Positions 1-12,074 are shown, counted from the first letter of the stretch. The stretch: DNA of 64,000 bases from Sipunculus nudus (GCA_026874595.1 CM049315.1:11780664-11844663); one strand, 5' to 3'. The notes: generated by a model from the sequence alone, not told the origin. Made by a program: numbers and translations.

Positions 1-620
1 GATAGCTTTATAACATACACAAAAATGGTGGCGCCACCTGCAGCCATTTTTGCACAGCATCCATCTATTTGTCTGCCTTGGGTTAAAATCACTCATATCT
101 CTGCAGTGGTTTGACCAAATTACCTGTCATTCAGCATGCGTATACATCCACGATAGCTTTCTTGATTTTATGACAGGTGGCGCCAGCTTCATTCTCGTTC
201 AGGCTGCAGACATTGATGCTTATATCTCCGGACTCGTTTGACCAATCAGGAAAAAAAACTTACACAAATGTAGCCCTTGGATAGCTTTATAACATACACA
301 AAAATGGTGGGGCCACCTGCAGCAATTTTTGCACAGCATCCATCTGTTTGTCTGCTGTGGGATGAAATCACTCATATCTCTGCAGTGGTTTGACTTTTCC
401 ACCTGAAATTTTGCATGTGTATACATCTTGGATAGTTTCTCGTTCAAATAACAGGTGGCGCCACCTACTATCATAATGTCATGTGGCAGAGATCCATTCT
501 AATATGTAACACATGTAACTCTATTTCCCCTTGCTACTCAATCCATGCCTCACTTCACCCGTCCTACTCTGATTTTGGCGGATACATGTAGTCGCTTGTC
601 GACTATCCGTATTCTAGTGA
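1..620 (+). repeat. Tandem ~280-bp repeat with ggtggcgccacc palindromes
   Basis: The text gatagctttataacatacac followed by ggtggcgccacctgcag starts at 1 and recurs at 280 with changes (ggtggggccacc). The block ends near ctagtgaatag at 613-624. An inverted, diverged copy of the right end lies at 21547-21900, sharing the terminal text agtcgcttgtcgacta and the tggcggatac neighbourhood. This is a dispersed family of unknown class. Confidence 0.75.
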
Positions 621-1210
621 ATAGTTTTGTTATCATCTGTGTGCTTTATGTACAGTAAAGCCCTGTACAAAACAGCAGATATTGCTCAGGTAATGTAATA
701 TTTTTGTTATCATCTGTGTGCTCTAGGTACAATAAAATCTCAAAATTATGACCACCATTGGGACTTTTATAAAGTGGTTGCATGTGCAAGTTAGTTATGT
801 AAGGCCAAAAAAATAAAAGGTATGGTTCTCAGGCACAGCCCGCATCAGTTTCAACCCCTGGAATCAAACATTTTTATTTTGGTTTTCATCCAACAAGAAG
901 ATATTATAATACAATTTCGTTACAATTTCCTTTGTTACGTAGTGTTTTTACCTGTTTACTAGAAAAAAAACTGTTACTTTCATGCTTTTTACTGATCATA
1001 TGACATTTTTCTAGAAATATACAAAAAGGGTAAAAAAAAAATACTGCCCGCCCGCATTGATTTCTGAAATAAGTGCCTGAGAACCATACTTTTTTTATTT
1101 TTTGGCCTAAGTGAGATCTTATATGAACAGCGAAAAAAAATATGAACCCTGAAAAAGTGCTTGTTATTTTGAGCTGATTGCTAAACTCAGATGGCAATGA
1201 AATGAGGTTT

Positions 1211-2860
1211 TTAGCTCAGCTTACTTTAAGTCAACTGAGGTATAGGAATGGCACTTTGTCCGTTTTTCCGGCCGTCCGTTAGCAGGGCACAAATCATAAC
1301 TGCTGGTCCTAGAAACTTCTAAGTTAAAATCCAAGTAGGTCAAATAAAAATCTCCTTGGAAACCTGAAATTAGGTCACTGTGACCTATATCCTCGGAGCT
1401 ATGGGGCTTGAAAGTACCCCCCAGAATAATCAAAAATATAATACAAAACCTCCAATATCTTGATAATTAATGAATGGATTGTCATGAATCTTGCCTTGAA
1501 TATTGACCATGACTAGTTTGGTCAGTTCCTAAAAAGTGGTTGCGCCATCTGTATTTTTTTTTGTCATTTTATGATTTAAACGAATATTTTTCTGTTTTTT
1601 TACTATAAAATGACAACAATCATGTCAGTTTCTCAGCTGTAATTACATCTAGTGTCCCAAATGCTGGTGTGTTTATTGATCATGTGATTTTGGGGTCACG
1701 AGGTCAAAGGTCAAGGTCACAGGACTCACTTATTTAAAAAGATTATGGCTGCATTTTAGCCAAGCTTTTCATCCCAAACTTTCCATTTTGCACATTTAGC
1801 TGATTTGCCAGTATGGGGAGAGCATAAATGAATTTGGGGTCACATGGTCAAAGGTCAAGGTCACAGGGGCCATCTGTTCACAAATTAGTTTCCAGATGAT
1901 AACTCCAGTTTAGTTTGACATATTGGTTTCAAATGTAACTTATATATGACTCGCCACTAAAGTAAGAACCTTGTCGATTTTGGGGTTCAACAGTCAAAGG
2001 TCAAGGTCACAAGACTAATTTCTTTAAAAAGAATGCATATGCATTTGAAGCCAAACTTTTCATCCCAAATTTTCCATCTTGCACATATAGCTGAGCTGCC
2101 AATAGGGGAAGAACCTGATTGATTTGGGGGTCACAAGGTCAAAGGTCATAGTCACAGGGGCCCATCTGTCCACATATTTGTTTCTAGATGATAACTCCAG
2201 TTTTGATTGACATATTGGTTTCAATTTTGACTTATATATGACCCACCAATAATGTAAGAACCCTTTTGATTTTGGGGTCATAAGGTCGAAGGTCAAGGTC
2301 ACAGGACCCACTTCCCTAAAAAGATTGTTGATGTATTTTAATCAAAACTTTGTCCTAAACCTTTTATCTTCCAGATGTTGCTCACCTGCCAATAGTGGAA
2401 GTAACTTATGGATTTGGGGTCACAAGGTCAAAGGTCAAGGTCATGTGGGCCATATATCCACATATTAGTTGCCAGATGATAACACCAGTTTGGTTTGAAA
2501 TATTTGTTTCAAACTTGACTTATATATGGCCCACCACTAAAGAAAGAACTGTTGATTCTGGGGTCATGAGATCAAAGGTCAAGGTCACAGGACCCACCAC
2601 TTAAGAAAGATTGTGGATGCATTTTAAGCCAAACTTTTCATCTCAATCCTTCCATCATCAACATGTGGCGCACCTGCTGATAGGGGAAGTTTTCATTTGA
2701 TATTTGGGTCACAAGGTCAAAGGTTAAGGTCACAGGGCCCATCCATTCACAAATTAGTTTATGGATGATAACTCCAGTTTGGGTAGACAGGTTGGCTTCA
2801 AACTGATCACAGGACCAATATTTTGAAAAACCTCATAAACATTTTTCTGTATATGTTTTA
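1211..2860 (-). mobile_element. Helentron-like non-autonomous element, reversed, 5' end not found
   Basis: Read on the minus strand, the 3' end is cctcagttgacttaaagt...gctgagctaa (1211-1240). Inward sequence matches the + strand copy ending at 58596 over a long diverged stretch (gggcacaaatc, aggtcactg, gacctatatcct, ccccagaataat). The body consists of about eight ~143-bp units, each carrying a gacctttgacct-type core. The 5' end was not recognised, so the copy is probably truncated. Confidence 0.6.
1690..2735 (+). repeat. Array of eight ggtcaaaggtcaaggtcac cores
   Basis: Cores of the form AGGTCAAAGGTCAAGGTCA, with small changes, lie near 1700, 1845, 1990, 2135, 2285, 2425, 2570 and 2715, spaced ~143 bp. 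Alternate units differ in flanks (cacaggggcc versus cacaggaccc), so the real unit may be ~285 bp. Each core contains AGGTCAAAGGTCA, which equals a nuclear-receptor DR1 consensus. Confidence 0.8.
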
Positions 2861-3689
2861 AAGGATTTATCTGTAAACATGTAAAGGTAGCCACCCCCTC
2901 CCCCCAGGCGCATGTTGATTTCCAGTGTCAGATTTGTAAATTGAGCTCTATGGCAGTATTAAAAGTCTGTGTTTCACAACATATCAGCTCCATGGTTGAT
3001 CATTCAGAAGACAGCCACATTTGACCCTTGCTCATTGATGATATTATGTAATTTCTCTAAAATAAAAAAAAAACACTTATCCAGTTAAAACAAATTTGGC
3101 TACCTATGCAGGGAGGTACTTGGTCTGTCAATTCAAGAGGAAGAGTCTAAAAAGTCATATAAGATAAGCTTGTGATTTAACCACAGTATTAAATTATACC
3201 ATAATAAGAAAATTATCCACAAACTGGATGTGTAGTCATGGCCGACATGGCTCAACCAGAATCTTAATAAAACCCTTCTGTGTACTCTGTGTCCCAGTTA
3301 ACCAAATGAAATCAAAGGTGAGCTTTGGAACAAAACCATCCCTTAATTCCTATGAATACCTGCAGATATCTATTTGGACAAAGATATATTCTATATCATT
3401 ATGGTATAGAAGCCTTTGAATGAAGTGAAACATGTGCTTGAGTTTCAGATTACCCCCAAAATTTATTGGATTTAACTTGTAAAGGAGAATATAATACCTT
3501 GCCTCATGGCACAAGTATGAAAAAAGAGGTGCACACAGGGTGATGTGTATGAAGAGAGGGGTAATTATACAGGTATACTCTAGGAGTAGTAGCAATGGTT
3601 CTGTTTTAAGGTTCATTTCCATTTCAGAATTCAACTTTAACTTTCTATGCTGGTGTATTACATATTGCTTGTCTTTATGACTTGTTCAG

Positions 3690-3786
3690 ATGCTGGTGTG
3701 TTCTGTCGATGATGAGATAAGCATGGATGAAAGTGATCCACCAAAGAAGAAAGACAAAGATAAGAAATACCAGTGGAACCACGGCA
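3690..3786 (+). CDS. TAF7: TAF7 coding exon a
   Basis: Acceptor cttgttcag ends at 3689 and donor gtaagt begins at 3787. The 97 nt encode MLVCSVDDEISMDE... through KKKDKDKKYQWNHG plus one base. The exon starts in phase 0, so the preceding exon ends on a codon boundary (family sequence ...TADICQ). Confidence 0.93.
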
Positions 3787-6700
3787 GTAAGTTGATTTCA
3801 GGTTTGATACAGAAAACCTTGAAGGAGGTCATAGCAAATACAGTGAGAGCCCATCAATATGATTTATAAAACCACCAGAATGGGTGTGTTCACAGAGTTA
3901 ATCATGTTGATCAATTATGCTAATGTATTGGATACTTAGACATTGGGACATTACAGTTTACCATGTAGAGTGTTTTCCTTACCAGAGTGATCAATCACTC
4001 AGAGATGTTGTCATTCTGTATCTGCCTGTGAATTATATTTGACCATATTTTTATGTCTCATAGTAAACATTGTAACTTACTACTATATTCATGGTCACAG
4101 CTTTTCAATGTGCCATTTTGTTAGTACTTACTAAGTATTTACATTTAAGGGCTCTCTGGGTATGTTAGATTAAGTTAATAATGATTAAAACTAAGGACCT
4201 TTTATTTCCAGTAACACCTCCATTGAAGAATGTCAGGAAGAGGAGATTCAGAAAGACACTGAAGAAAAAAGTAAGAAGCCTCCATGTGTATGGATTTAAT
4301 GAATGGATATTGATCAAGTCAGAACTAGCTTTGAAAATAAAACAGTTTTGTTGTTGAAAAGGCATTTTGCAAGTCCCAGAATTACCTTTTCATCTTATGG
4401 TCAGTATATCACATAAATGCAGGAAGTGAAGGTAATTGAAATGAATTGTTACCTTGATTGTAGCAGTGTTAATGTTAAGCAGACATTTTCTTGAAAAAGT
4501 GCGACAGGTCACTGGTTCAAGTCTGGATCAAGGTATATTTTATCAGTATAACTGAAATACCATGAGCAAGAGGCCATATCCCTTAAAAGAAATGCCAAAA
4601 TGAATAAAATTATATATTTTTAATTTTTAATTAGATTGTAATAGCTTTAAGCCGGCCATTCACGAGGCGACATGTCGCGCGACATGTCGCAGAACACAAA
4701 TGTTCTGCGACACGTTGCACAACAAGAACAGTCCATACACACAGCGACATGTTCTGCAACATGTCCTTCAAAACTATGATAAAAACTACATGCACCGAAC
4801 ATAACTTCCAGGTTTCAATGAAATAACACAATTTATCAATATAAGTGCGAGTGACGAAAAAATGTATTCTGCCAAGGACATATTTTGTCTTGTGTCTCTT
4901 TATTAATATAGATATATAAGAAAAATAGGCATAGGTATTCTGGGATAGCTACAGAATTTCTTCTGAGTTTCCTTTTGACCGCGCAAACACACACATATAT
5001 ATAGCACCCTAATCAGACACAGTGAAACCATGGACGGTCACATTATCAATGGATAACATGATCAATCGTTATATATATAACTGTTATTTGTTGGCTTTTC
5101 CCAACACTTGGCCTGATGTCACGCGACAAGTCGCAGGAAAAAGAAACTTGTTCCTTCTTCTGCGACATGTCGCGCAACCCATGAAAACGTGCGTTTAACC
5201 CCCATACATGATGCGACTTGTCGTGGAACAAGCGTGTTCTGCGACTTGTCGCGCGACATGTCGCCTTGTGTATGGCCGGCTTTACTGTTTTTCTGACCAT
5301 TATAAACCTGACCTTTGAACTCATAATAACTTGTGCTTGTCACAAACTTTACAGTACCAAGAACAGCCTGAGATAGAAAAAGAAGTGAAGCGACTGTTTA
5401 GAGCTGACAACGAAGCCTTCGACGTAAAGTGGGAGGTCCTGGTGGAGGATGAACACGGCAACACGGAGGGATCATCCAGTAATCAGCAAGTGTTACTCCA
5501 GGGAGCAGCCAGTAATACTGGTGCCAAACCAAAGAACCAAGATGCCCTGGAACACATAGGTAATGAATAAATATATGGATTATCAAGTAGGGCTGACAGG
5601 AGTAGTCAAAGCAGACATCAGGTGTTCACATCTGGACAGTAGGCCTTCACTTTGAGGCATTCAAACAGTTAATCTTATATTCTGTACTAGGCCTTTAAAT
5701 TTGACCAATTTAAGTTGTTTTTGACCATCCAAAGCAGGAGTACTACACTCACTTTTTAGTGCCACAGCACCTGTTTACACATATAACCTTTAAGCATGTA
5801 AAACCAGTATGTACATTCATTATACATAAGCAACTTTTATTCTACAAAGGTCCTAAAATCTCATATTATATTATATCTTTCCTGATACACATATAACCTT
5901 TAAGCATGTAAAACCAGTATGTACATTCATTATACATAAGCAACTTTTATTCTACAAAAAAGGTCCTAAAATCTCATATTATATTATATCTTTCCTGATA
6001 CACATATAACCTTTAAGCATGTAAAACCAGAATGTACATTCATTATACATAAGCAACTTTTATTCTACAAAAATGGTCCTAAAATCTCATATTATATTAT
6101 ATCTTTCCTGATACACATATAACCTTTAAGCATGTAAAACCAGTATGTACATTCATTATACATAAGCAACTTTTATTCTACAAAAAAGGTCCTAAAATCT
6201 CATATTATATCATATCTTTCCTGATATCCGGCTAAAGTTTCATATCATGGTTATGGGTATTAAAGACTGAGGGAACTTAGCCTCCTAAATACATTGTATT
6301 TACCAAAATAAAAAACAATCTTGTAACAGTACCATAACTAAGTCTAATGCATGCTTGTTGTTTATGAAATTTTGGTGGGTTTGTGTGAGTAGTAGTTATT
6401 AAACTCATAAATACTGAGTTTTTGGTGGATTTTTTGTAGGATTTTAAAAAATAACTTAATTGAAGCCACATTGCGTGAATGGATTTGTATTTTGTACAAA
6501 TGTATGTGTAATGCATAACATATTTGTCCCGCCACAGCTGAGCATGACATCTTTGGAGAAGTCAGTAGTTCTGAAGAGGAGGATATCAACATTATGGACA
6601 GCAATGATGAGATGTCACGACCAGACACGCCAGGACGCGCTTCCATAGAGACGGACACAATGGATTCCCGGTTCTCCAGCTTCCACCGAACGGACTCAAC

Positions 6701-9700
6701 GGCCCAGATGGGTGACATGTTCTCAGAGGAGGCCGATAATGGTGGGATGTTAACTAATGACTGCTGTATGTCACAAAAATAAAATACCAAGCCAGCTTGT
6801 TTAAGGGGGAGCTGTGCAGTCAAGAACTTTATAAAAGGCCCATTTAAGTTTTGAACATCTCAGCATTTTCCATCAAAAGTGTTATGGTTATTTTGGGTAT
6901 TTGTTCATTCGGAATTCACATGTTTGCATTTAAAGATGTATAAGTAAGTGAAAGAAGTACCGGTAAATTTAAATATTATGTAATGGAAAAAGATTAAAAA
7001 AGTATAATGAAACTTACATGTTACGAATACTTAAAATTAGTTTATCCTTAAGCTTCTGTTATCCTTATTGAAGGTGATTTTCCCACTTGTATGTTTATTT
7101 AATGAAGCATTGTTATCCAGATTGAGTGTGACAATGTTTATATTTTGTAATACCTGTACATCAAATCATGGAATCTTATTTTGTTAAACTCAGTCCTCAC
7201 AGCCAGTTTGCTCATCTAAAATTACCACTTTGGAGGATTCTTGCTTTGAGGTTTATTTGGATAAGGGTTAGGTCACACAGTTTAAATCTCCTTGCAGCTT
7301 ATGATGTTTATGCCTGAAATCAGGATTTGTGTGATACTTATAATATTTAAGTTTCTGTATTTATGGTACTTTTCCATTCTGTAGTTAGGTGATAGCTGAC
7401 AACATATCTAGATGTTTATCCATGTTTAGTAACTTTGGTTCATGCCTTTGCTCTCTGTAGCTGAGCTACAAGCTAAGATGGGAGAACTGAAGAAACAGCT
7501 TAAGGACATCAATCAGCAGATGACGGAGCAGAAAGCCAAGTTCATGGAGGTCAAGGACAGCACGCTAAAGGTCAGCCTTGTAACTGATATGATTGTGTTA
7601 AAGCTCATTGTGTGTAAAAAATGGCAGTAATTACAAGTTTCATCTTGCTGATAATGATGTGTTACCTCAGAGTTGTACTCACAATACTGAAATATTGTAC
7701 TGTTTATAACACTATCATATGAGTTATTTAACAATTACTTTTGCTGTTACTAATATGATTAGTGAATTTTATTGCAGCAGATACTTTTATTGCATACAGT
7801 TTTGACTTTGTTGTTTTTTTAATAAATGACATTACCAAACAGCCTTTATTTCTTTCTGATTTCTTTAAATGAATATCACACATCTGATGTCCAAGAGACC
7901 ATACCATCATCTTGATAAAACAATTACACAGGTGAATTTTAATAGCTGCACACCTGTCATTTTTTGGACTGTTGCATGGAGTGATAACTCTTGTCAGAGT
8001 CATTAGTTACTGTAGAAGTCCTCTCATATTTATCAACATGTCTTTATAATTCTCCTTTACAACCTCTTGGGGTTAGATCTATAACACTTTATACAAATAC
8101 ATAAAGTGTCAATCAATCTTCTACTATTTCCATGCTTTATAGAATATTGTTTTGGATATTGTTTTAAGCTGCTGTCATGTTTTATTCTACAGGAGAGAAT
8201 TCAGAGAAATCTTGAGAAATTATCCATGGAGGAGAATGAGAAAAGTCAAGAGGTAACTGAAACCATCATTCTCTGGAGGTTTTATTTTTGTGGAATTTTT
8301 GGGTAACTTTTTCCCACAAAATTAAAACCCAAAAATCATTAAGTTTATTACCTCTGCCAAATAAGAGGATATGTTTTTGCTGGCATTGGTTTGATTGTCT
8401 CTTGCAACATTACTCAAAAAGTTATCAAAGAAATAATCTGGATAGCCTGGCAGTGATATAAGGAACAACTGATATGTGGGTTGATCCAGATCACCATCTG
8501 GATTCAAGTTTTTTTTTTTTTAAGGAAACATGCTGCATTTCTGACTGTGACATGGGGTAATGAACTGCCTAAGCGCAGGTATGCACCCTCTGAGTACAAA
8601 TTTCTAGGTATATAGAAGTTTTAAACAACTAGCCATTGTCATTATGAACCCAAGTACTGACATCATGTGGGCCTGCATTACTGTCCAGTTTGCAATGGCC
8701 TAGTGATACGGCTTAATAACATACGTAGAAATTGATCTAACCTACTGTATTTATTTTTTTAAAATTTACTGAATATAACTTATTTCATGAAATAGGTATT
8801 CAGTTCTACCTGGGTTTGAGTTTATCTAAAGAGAATTCAGAAGGGACGACCTTACAAGCATTTCTATCAAAGCAAGTCTGTACTTACGCTGGTTTATGTG
8901 GATTTGCTCCCTCTCCCTCCCATATACTTAAAGGTAATTCGCACTGCTTGTCTTGTTTAAATTTGTGTCAGAGTAACATCACCAGTAACAACCTAGGAAC
9001 CATTAATTCACAAATATTTTAACCCCACAAATAGTGTTTCAAGTCAAAACACCAACATTTTAGACCCACAAAATTTTCTGAATCTACAGCATTTAAATAA
9101 AATTTAAATTTGTTCAGTTTTGAGAGTCTGTTTCTTGATGAGAGTGCATTCAGCACCTGTTACCCCTGAATGAGGTTTACTTTTGCTGAATATTCACACC
9201 ATCTGTTCCAGCTCAGGCCACTGTCACTGTTTTAAACATAATACCGGTAAGCACACTTTCTCTAATTAGCACCCCTCATGATCTGGTAGTTCATGATAAC
9301 CTGTTCTTTGTCAATAATCCAAAGCTGCCATTCCTGTCAGTTAGAAATGATCATATAATTCATATATTCTTGTACAAAAGTAGACCATGAATACAAGATG
9401 TCAGTTTGACTTTGCTGAATGACGGATTTTGCATGACATTGCTGGGATTGTCAGTCATTCATGTCTGCAATCTGACAAAGGCAAATTTGAGGGCGCACCA
9501 TGACATAACAAAGATATACAGTGCCTTGTGTGCTTTTTATGTCCAATATGGTAGGCAGAATGTCTTTGAAATCAACAGATTACTATGGCCTCTGACTTTG
9601 CTTGGACCACTGTGGCAAAATGATAAACTAATATTTGTTTTTCAGCCTGATCTGTTTTGTAATTATTAAGCCCCATGACTGAGCATGGGTGCATGCTATT

Positions 9701-9974
9701 ATATTGTCATTAAAGTGATTTAGTAATCAAAGGTCACACACTTTGAAAAGTGTTAAATTTTATTTGATTAACAGGTTTATTACAGCATGGGTTGACTTGA
9801 TTACCAGAGCAGCAGTATTCAGTACCAAAAACTTACCTCAACTCAGCTGTTATAAATCCTGTGGTGCTGAATTTTCTATGATTCATTACTGTTAAGTATT
9901 ATAAGTCAAGTGTAAGATGTTTAGCTGTTTATTTTCAGTTTGAGATCCTGTCTTCCATGTTGACACAGAGTTGA
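3690..9974 (+). CDS. TAF7: TFIID subunit TAF7, C-terminal part, seven coding exons (5' end outside window)
   Basis: TAF7 is a subunit of the general transcription factor TFIID in the nucleus; it is known to bind TAF1 and to restrain its acetyltransferase activity until initiation. Spliced exons: 3690-3786, 4212-4270, 5355-5559, 6538-6765, 7461-7570, 8193-8252 and 9939-9974, together 795 nt (264 residues plus stop), with all phases matching. The first residues MLVCSVDD match the family's QMLVSTVD. The family hallmark WNHGITPPLKNVRKRRFRKT crosses the first two introns. Next come YQEQPEIEKEVKRLFRAD, an acidic stretch ending SSEEEDINIMD, a Ser/Thr-rich linker, and a Lys/Glu/Gln-rich predicted coiled coil (AELQAKMGELKKQLKDINQQ). 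The protein ends FEILSSMLTQS. Compared with the ~349-residue human protein, about 95 N-terminal residues are missing; no matching exon was seen in 1-3689. The human TAF7 coding sequence is intronless, unlike this one. Confidence 0.95.
4212..4270 (+). CDS. TAF7: TAF7 coding exon b (basic core motif)
   Basis: Acceptor tttatttccag ends at 4211 and donor gtaag begins at 4271. The 59 nt complete the split Ile codon and encode TPPLKNVRKRRFRKTLKKK, the most conserved basic segment of TAF7. Confidence 0.95.
4650..5281. mobile_element. PIF/Harbinger-like MITE (632 bp) in a TAF7 intron
   Basis: Ends agccggccattcacgaggcg and the reverse complement agccggccatacacaaggcg form terminal inverted repeats of about 47 bp with few mismatches. 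They continue into gacatgtcgcgcgaca...gtcgcagaacac. The element is flanked by direct TTA repeats (4647-4649 and 5282-5284), the 3-bp target duplication typical of PIF/Harbinger. Sub-terminal regions carry repeated gcgacatgtcgc-type palindromes (also near 5110-5170). There is no transposase, so it is non-autonomous. Confidence 0.85.
5355..5559 (+). CDS. TAF7: TAF7 coding exon c
   Basis: Acceptor ctttacag ends at 5354; donor is g|gtaatg. It encodes YQEQPEIEKEVKRLFRADNE, the conserved WEVLVEDE segment, and a Gln/Asn/Ser-rich linker ending DALEHI plus one base. The human counterpart ends DSLEHDELREIF, continued by the next exon. Confidence 0.94.
5777..6225 (+). repeat. Four-copy ~113-bp tandem repeat in a TAF7 intron
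   Basis: Copies starting acacatataacctttaagc lie at 5777, 5887, 6000 and 6113 and end ...atatctttcctgat. They are nearly identical apart from the A-run length after ttctac and single substitutions. The high identity suggests recent expansion. Confidence 0.95.
6538..6765 (+). CDS. TAF7: TAF7 coding exon d (acidic and Ser/Thr-rich)
   Basis: Acceptor gtcccgccacag ends at 6537. The exon encodes AEHDIFGEVSSSEEEDINIM and a Ser/Thr/Asp-rich linker. The chosen donor is t|gtatgt at 6766, a strong consensus. A second donor g|gtggga at 6742 is in the same phase and would shorten the product by eight residues. Both join in frame to 7461. Confidence 0.88.
7461..7570 (+). CDS. TAF7: TAF7 coding exon e (coiled coil)
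   Basis: Acceptor ctctctgtag ends at 7460 and donor gtcagc begins at 7571. It encodes ELQAKMGELKKQLKDINQQM and on to VKDSTLK, a heptad-like Lys/Glu/Gln-rich segment aligning with the human C-terminal coiled coil. Confidence 0.93.
8193..8252 (+). CDS. TAF7: TAF7 coding exon f
   Basis: Acceptor tttattctacag ends at 8192 and donor gtaact begins at 8253. Sixty nt, phase 0 on both sides, encode ERIQRNLEKLSMEENEKSQE. This continues the coiled coil in the position of human ALKNRFQAVLDELKQKEDRE. Confidence 0.88.
9939..9974 (+). CDS. TAF7: TAF7 last coding exon and stop
   Basis: Acceptor gtttattttcag ends at 9938. Eleven codons FEILSSMLTQS are followed by tga at 9972-9974, resembling the human end LSSLQEELESLLEK in length and character. 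The 3' UTR continues rightwards. One AATAAA at 11210-11215 is a possible poly(A) signal, but the true end cannot be fixed from sequence. Confidence 0.82.
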   Translation, partial: FEILSSMLTQS

Positions 9975-12074
9975 CAGGACCCTGGCTCCGGAGGCAGGAA
10001 GAAGATGTCAGCTCGGCAGTAACGAGTTGACCACACAGGTGTGAAGGCAGGTGTCATGTGACCCAACACAGAGGCTAATGAGTCCTGACAGCACGCCATG
10101 TGACCAACATGAAGATATGCTGTCACATTCACACAGATACTCTGACTTACCATCCAAAAACCGCACAGATTTTTATGAATAATTTCACATTTGTCAGGGT
10201 TCCTGTGTTAATTACTCAAGAAGTAACACAGATTCTGCATTGAATATTTCTTAAGGCCACCAGGTATTGTGTTAGTTATTACTTCAAAAAGGCACTGGTA
10301 CCAGGTGCACAAGTACTACATCAGATACGTCTATTCTGTGTGGGTTACTTGATAAAGTAAACAGACACTGTTCAGCACATCTCTGGCACACATGGCACAA
10401 AGACAAGGCTGTGCTGCCCCCTGGAGTGGAATACAGGTACTAAACATGTGATCTGTCCCACAGGGAACTGACAGAAGAATGTACATCAACCTTTAGAGTG
10501 GCTCATCAACAAGACTCATCTCAGTATCATGGATTGTTGCTGAGGAGAGTTGGCAGGGCCACTAAAGATGATGTAGTTATAGTTTGCTTTACATGTTTCT
10601 ACAGTATGGCTTCTATGTCTTTACATAATGAGGGAAAAAAACTAATTTATATTACTAAGTTGATACATGTAGTAATTCTGTTATACAGGGTATGCATCTT
10701 GGCCAGATTTGGGTGTTCACTGAGGTAGTCCACAGAGGTGGTTGTTTACACCTGGTCTGTTTAATATGTCATTACAAACTGCATTATCAGTGCTATTTCT
10801 GTGTTGTGCCAAACTGTCAAACCAAGAAATACTGGTATATGTGTTTACTTGTAGTAGCTGAATACATGATGGGTAATTTATGATAAACTGAAATGTTAGT
10901 GTCATTTAGTGGAGATTTATTGTACAAGTGGAAAAACACTAACCATTTTCTTTCATAGTGGACCTTTAATCTTGTTCACTGATGGGCACTTCAGCTAACA
11001 AGTAAAGCATGTAAGCAGAGTTCACATTATAGGCAGTTTGATGATTGTCAGGTGTGCACATCAGGTGTCATTTCTATTTATCCAAATTATGTAACATAGA
11101 AATGTAAAATTTTATAATCTAGCATGACAGGTACAACAAGTGTCTTACCAAAAACTGAACAAGAATTATGGTAAGTCCCCTTTGTAGGAGTGAGCTATGT
11201 ACCAAATGAAATAAATCTAATCTAGAAAAGTTCAGTTTAAAAAGAATCCAGGATAACAGAGTACTTAATTGACCAGTATATATAGATTCATGATAGTGGC
11301 GTTTTCAATTTTCAAAAGAGGTTACCCGTTAGCAGACAAGTACCAAAGCACAGGAGTCTTTTCAGTTATTCTGGTTGGCTTCTTATTCACAAGGCTGAAT
11401 TTTTATATTTTCGATTCAGCAGTGTTACACAAGGGTTCCCTTTTCATATTTTCACCCTGTACAGTAAATTAAACAAGGTACAGTAGAGCATTGTTTATCC
11501 AAACACTGTTTATCCAAAAAATTGAGAACTGAAATTTTGACTGTGTATCCAAAATCCAAACAGTGAAAAATATTCATATTCAGCAATGAATTAAATTGTG
11601 ATTATCCAGGGCCATTAGCAATACTTGCAATGTATTTTACATGATAAATTGATTAAACTGATGGAAAACCTGACAAAATGCTGTTGTAAATGTTTACATT
11701 AATTCATGTCTGTCTATCTCTTGTAAAGTCCTGTGATTATTTGCAGGTTTGCAATCATGTGGAATCATTTATCAGAATGATCGTTTATTTGTACAGAAAC
11801 CCCATCCACCCAAGCTTTTAGGATAAATGACACGCTACTGTATATCCATAACTATATGTACTGGTCGATATTTTATATGCTTGATAAATCATCACGTTGA
11901 CAAGGATTCAGGAGGACACGAGACGATCAGAAATTCCTGTTTTATTATTAGTAGATAATTTAAAAGGTCTGGTATTATTTATGTTTCAAGTATCAGTCTT
12001 TGAACAGTTACATAAAAGAGTATGACTGATGCTACAGCATGGGTAATGCCAATGAAATATCAGTTGGCAAGTAT

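Larger units (their letters stand above)
1..3689. other. Repeat-filled stretch upstream of the first visible TAF7 exon
   Basis: Probably TAF7 intron. No exon for the missing TAF7 N-terminus was recognised. It contains two tandem ~280-bp units with the palindrome ggtggcgccacc (1-620), an AT-rich spacer, and a reversed copy of a Helentron-like element with arrays of ggtcaaaggtcaaggtcac (1211-2860). The stretch 2880-3689 looks like ordinary low-GC intron sequence. Confidence 0.6.

Noticed and set aside
3228-3320. GRHG text as a possible TAF7 N-terminal exon (human DGRHGIVRVDRV)
   Set aside because: Only four residues match, the downstream residues do not fit, and no proper acceptor is in phase. 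Likely chance.
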